Source of the DNA: Acidimicrobiales bacterium
GTDB taxonomy: Bacteria; Actinomycetota; Acidimicrobiia; Acidimicrobiales; Bog-793
Direction of reading: 5' to 3'
DNA: 7,997 bases
Assembly (NCBI GenBank): GCA_030037405.1
Contig: JASHRK010000244.1
Span: forward strand, 1 to 7,997
This document shows positions 6,406 to 7,997 of this stretch, piece after piece (the stretch's first letter is position 1; each line of letters begins with the position of its first letter). The notes below the pieces were generated by a model. The model saw only the letters and a program-made list of their open reading frames with translations. It did no database searches and was not told the origin of the DNA. A program made the translations under genes and the position numbers.

Positions 6406-6490
6406 GACCTACAGAATGTCACCCCGGTGAGCAGGCGTAGCGCGCCGAGCTTTCCGACGCCGACCAGTGGCGAGATCTAACGGGGGCTCT

Positions 6491-6520
6491 CTGACGCCAG
6501 CTCGTGCCCGCCTGCGTCAG
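6491..6520 (-). terminator. Candidate hairpin across the nuclease stop codon
   Basis: CTGACGC (6491-6497) and GCGTCAG (6514-6520) are perfect 7 bp arms. On the minus-strand RNA a mismatch, a G-U pair and two further G-C pairs extend the stem around an 8-base loop. The stop codon lies in the 5' arm. No T-run follows, so intrinsic termination would be weak at best; it might instead stabilise the 3' end. Confidence 0.35.
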
Positions 6521-7392
6521 GCCGATACCTGCACCGGCACCGGCCGCACGGCGGCTGCAGGGTCGCCGCCGAAGGCGGGGCAGTACTGCTTGAAAGCGCA
6601 CCAACCGCAGAGGCTGGAAGGGTTGGGCCGGAAGTCCGACTGGTCACAGGCCCGCTCGATCGCCTTCCATACGGCGGCGGCACGCTGGCGCACCCCTCTC
6701 ATCGAGAGGTCGGTCGGCTCGGCCGAGACGACGACGCGGTCCTTCAAGTAGAGGAGGCGCACGACGGCCGGCCGTTCGCCGAGTATCTCCTCGCAGAGCA
6801 AGGCATAGAGCTGGACGCCTGAGAGCCGTGACTTCGCCTGCTCGGCCCGGGGCGCCCGACCCGTCTTATAGTCGACGACGGCAAAACGCCCGCCTGGTAG
6901 GACATCCAGCCGGTCGATGATCCCGCGCAGCACGAGACCGTCCACGTCGACTCGCATGTCGAGCTCGAGGCCGACGGGCGTGACGGTGTTCGGGTCCTCG
7001 AGCTCGAAGTAACGGTCGAGGAGGACGCCGGTCTGGCGGCAGAGGAGCTCACGGCCTTGCTCGTCGAGCCCAAGCCCGAGCACGTCGGGCTGCTCGCGCA
7101 TCTCGCTCCACGCCTGGGCGAGCGCGACGTCGGCCCGCCTTCTGTCCCGCTCGCCCCGATCGGTGTAGGTGAACAGGAGCTGGAGCGCCCGATGGGCGAG
7201 GGTGCCGCGCACGGCCGGGAGGGACGGCGGCTCGGGCAGGCGATCGATCACGGAGAAACGGAAAGCAAGGGCGCACGAGGTGAAGGCGTTGATCTTCGAC
7301 GGCGTGAGGGTCGAAGGGAGCCGTAGCGAGACCGGCTCGGCAACCGGCCCTACCGACTCCGCCTCGGAGACAAGAGCGACCGTCGCAGACAT
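6517..7392 (-). CDS. Stand-alone RecB-family PD-(D/E)XK nuclease with Fe-S cysteines
   Basis: A 291-residue DNA exonuclease-type protein matching the nuclease domain of RecB/AddB without any helicase. The catalytic core is complete: GTLAHRAL (63-70, motif I His 67), GIIDRLD (157-163, metal Asp 160), VVDYKTG (172-178, Asp 174 and Lys 176), and the QLYAL helix (194-198). Cys 40 near the start and Cys 262, 265 and 271 near the end have the split 1+3 arrangement that binds a 4Fe-4S cluster in AddB-type nucleases. Small proteins of this kind occur in many actinobacteria and are presumed to act in DNA repair; a specific role is not shown here. ATG 7392 has no good ribosome binding site, so leaderless translation is possible. 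The gene diverges from the DedA-family gene across 39 bp. Confidence 0.9.
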   Translation of the reverse strand: MSATVALVSEAESVGPVAEPVSLRLPSTLTPSKINAFTSCALAFRFSVIDRLPEPPSLPAVRGTLAHRALQLLFTYTDRGERDRRRADVALAQAWSEMREQPDVLGLGLDEQGRELLCRQTGVLLDRYFELEDPNTVTPVGLELDMRVDVDGLVLRGIIDRLDVLPGGRFAVVDYKTGRAPRAEQAKSRLSGVQLYALLCEEILGERPAVVRLLYLKDRVVVSAEPTDLSMRGVRQRAAAVWKAIERACDQSDFRPNPSSLCGWCAFKQYCPAFGGDPAAAVRPVPVQVSA

Positions 7393-7431
7393 CGCTTCTT
7401 AGGCTACGCCGGGGGTGTGTCAATAACGGGG
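7393..7431. promoter_or_regulatory. Short divergent promoter region, nuclease / DedA
   Basis: Only 39 bases separate two divergent start codons. On the minus strand a perfect TTGACA (7423-7418) is followed after 16 bases by TAAGAA (7401-7396), a poor -10. A TAGCCT further upstream also ends 8 bases before ATG 7392 and fits the relaxed actinobacterial -10 pattern. On the plus strand TAGGCT (7400-7405) is a possible -10 for the DedA gene. Neither gene has a clear Shine-Dalgarno sequence. Confidence 0.4.
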
Positions 7432-7997
7432 ATGGTAGAAACGTCCCCGATGCAGTCCTTCCTAGCCGCCTCGGGTTACATCGCGCTCGTCGTCTTGACG
7501 TTCGCCGAGGCGGCGTGCGTGCCGATCCCCTCTGAGATAACGCTCGGTTACGCGGGCTATCTGGCGGCCAGTCACCGCCTCGAGATCCTGGTGGTGATCC
7601 TTGTCGGCACGCTCGGGGAGCTGTGCGGCTCCTACGTCGGCTGGGGCATCGGTAGGTTCGGGGGGCGGCCGCTCGTCGACCGGCTCGGGAGGTTCGTTCT
7701 TCTCACCAAGACCGACCTCGACAGGGCGGAGCGGTGGTTCTCGCGCAGGGGGGAGCAGGCCGTCTTCGTCGGTCGCATCCTCCCGGTGATACGGACGTTC
7801 ATCTCGCTCCCGGCGGGAGTGGCCGAGATGCGGGCATGGCGCTTCGGGGCCGCCACGCTCGCCGGGTCGCTCGTGTGGTGCAGCGCCCTTGCTCTCGCCG
7901 GCTACGAGCTCGGAGCCAACTGGCACGATCTCACGAAGGGCTTCAGCGACGCCGGGTACGTGCTTGCCGCTCTGGCGGTGGTCGGGATCGTCGTCTT
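7432..7997 (+). CDS. DedA-family membrane protein (3' end outside window)
   Basis: The first 188 residues of a DedA/SNARE-associated-type inner-membrane protein. Members of this family include transporters that return undecaprenyl phosphate, the lipid carrier for wall glycans, across the membrane. Signature parts are the first re-entrant segment FAEAACVPIPSEITLGYAGY (24-43, with Glu 26 and Glu 35), the glycine-rich GELCGSYVGWGIGRFGG (62-78), and GRILPVIRTFISLPAG (114-129) with the conserved Arg residues 115 and 121. Later hydrophobic segments lie at 137-159 and 174-188. ATG 7432 is the best start; an in-frame GTG at 7417 and ATG at 7450 are alternatives, and none has a clear ribosome binding site. 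The typical length of about 200 residues means only a short tail is missing. Confidence 0.9.
   Translation, partial: MVETSPMQSFLAASGYIALVVLTFAEAACVPIPSEITLGYAGYLAASHRLEILVVILVGTLGELCGSYVGWGIGRFGGRPLVDRLGRFVLLTKTDLDRAERWFSRRGEQAVFVGRILPVIRTFISLPAGVAEMRAWRFGAATLAGSLVWCSALALAGYELGANWHDLTKGFSDAGYVLAALAVVGIVV

Noticed and set aside
7462..7926. 154-codon minus-strand open frame opposite the DedA gene
   Set aside because: The plus frame has clear DedA signatures. The minus translation is Pro/Glu/Arg-rich with no known domain.

Overview
The window is dense, high-GC bacterial DNA with short intergenic gaps, many GTG starts, 4-8 bp stop/start overlaps and possible leaderless starts. This style suggests a high-GC actinobacterium. 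That is an inference from style and gene content; nothing here fixes a genus.

Layout, left to right. Positions 2-526 (+) hold the 3' part of an IS630-family transposase gene, cut by the window edge. A 179 bp gap follows. Positions 706-2388 (+) encode a large polytopic membrane protein resembling GT-C glycosyltransferases, whose last 55 codons run antisense into the convergent gene. From 7392 down to 2221 everything is on the minus strand, in three blocks. Block one is a stand-alone RecB-like PD-(D/E)XK nuclease with four Fe-S-type cysteines (7392-6517). Block two is a tightly overlapping trio (6405-4476): PAP2 phosphatase, PurE and a YdjC/ChbG-type deacetylase. Block three is an overlapping trio (4422-2221): MarR-type regulator, ABC ATPase and ABC-2 permease, preceded by a good promoter that appears to give a leaderless mRNA. 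Finally a DedA-family membrane protein starts at 7432 (+), diverging from the nuclease gene across only 39 bp, and runs off the right edge.

How the genes fit together. The MarR/ATPase/permease block looks like a self-regulated export cassette, with GAACA half-sites around its promoter. PAP2 and DedA families both include enzymes of undecaprenyl-phosphate recycling (lipid pyrophosphate dephosphorylation and C55-P translocation). GT-C glycosyltransferases use polyprenyl-phosphate sugars and YdjC proteins deacetylate sugars, so an envelope-glycan theme is possible but unproven. PurE (purine synthesis) is translationally coupled into the PAP2/YdjC group, and no purK is visible.

I see no convincing wholly new system. 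The most unusual points are the transmembrane anchor fused to the ABC ATPase, the 168 bp convergent coding overlap, the leaderless MarR promoter with its half-sites, and a duplicated 16 bp near-palindrome at the end of the PAP2 gene. There are no tRNA, rRNA or CRISPR features, and no gene-free stretch exceeds 300 bp.
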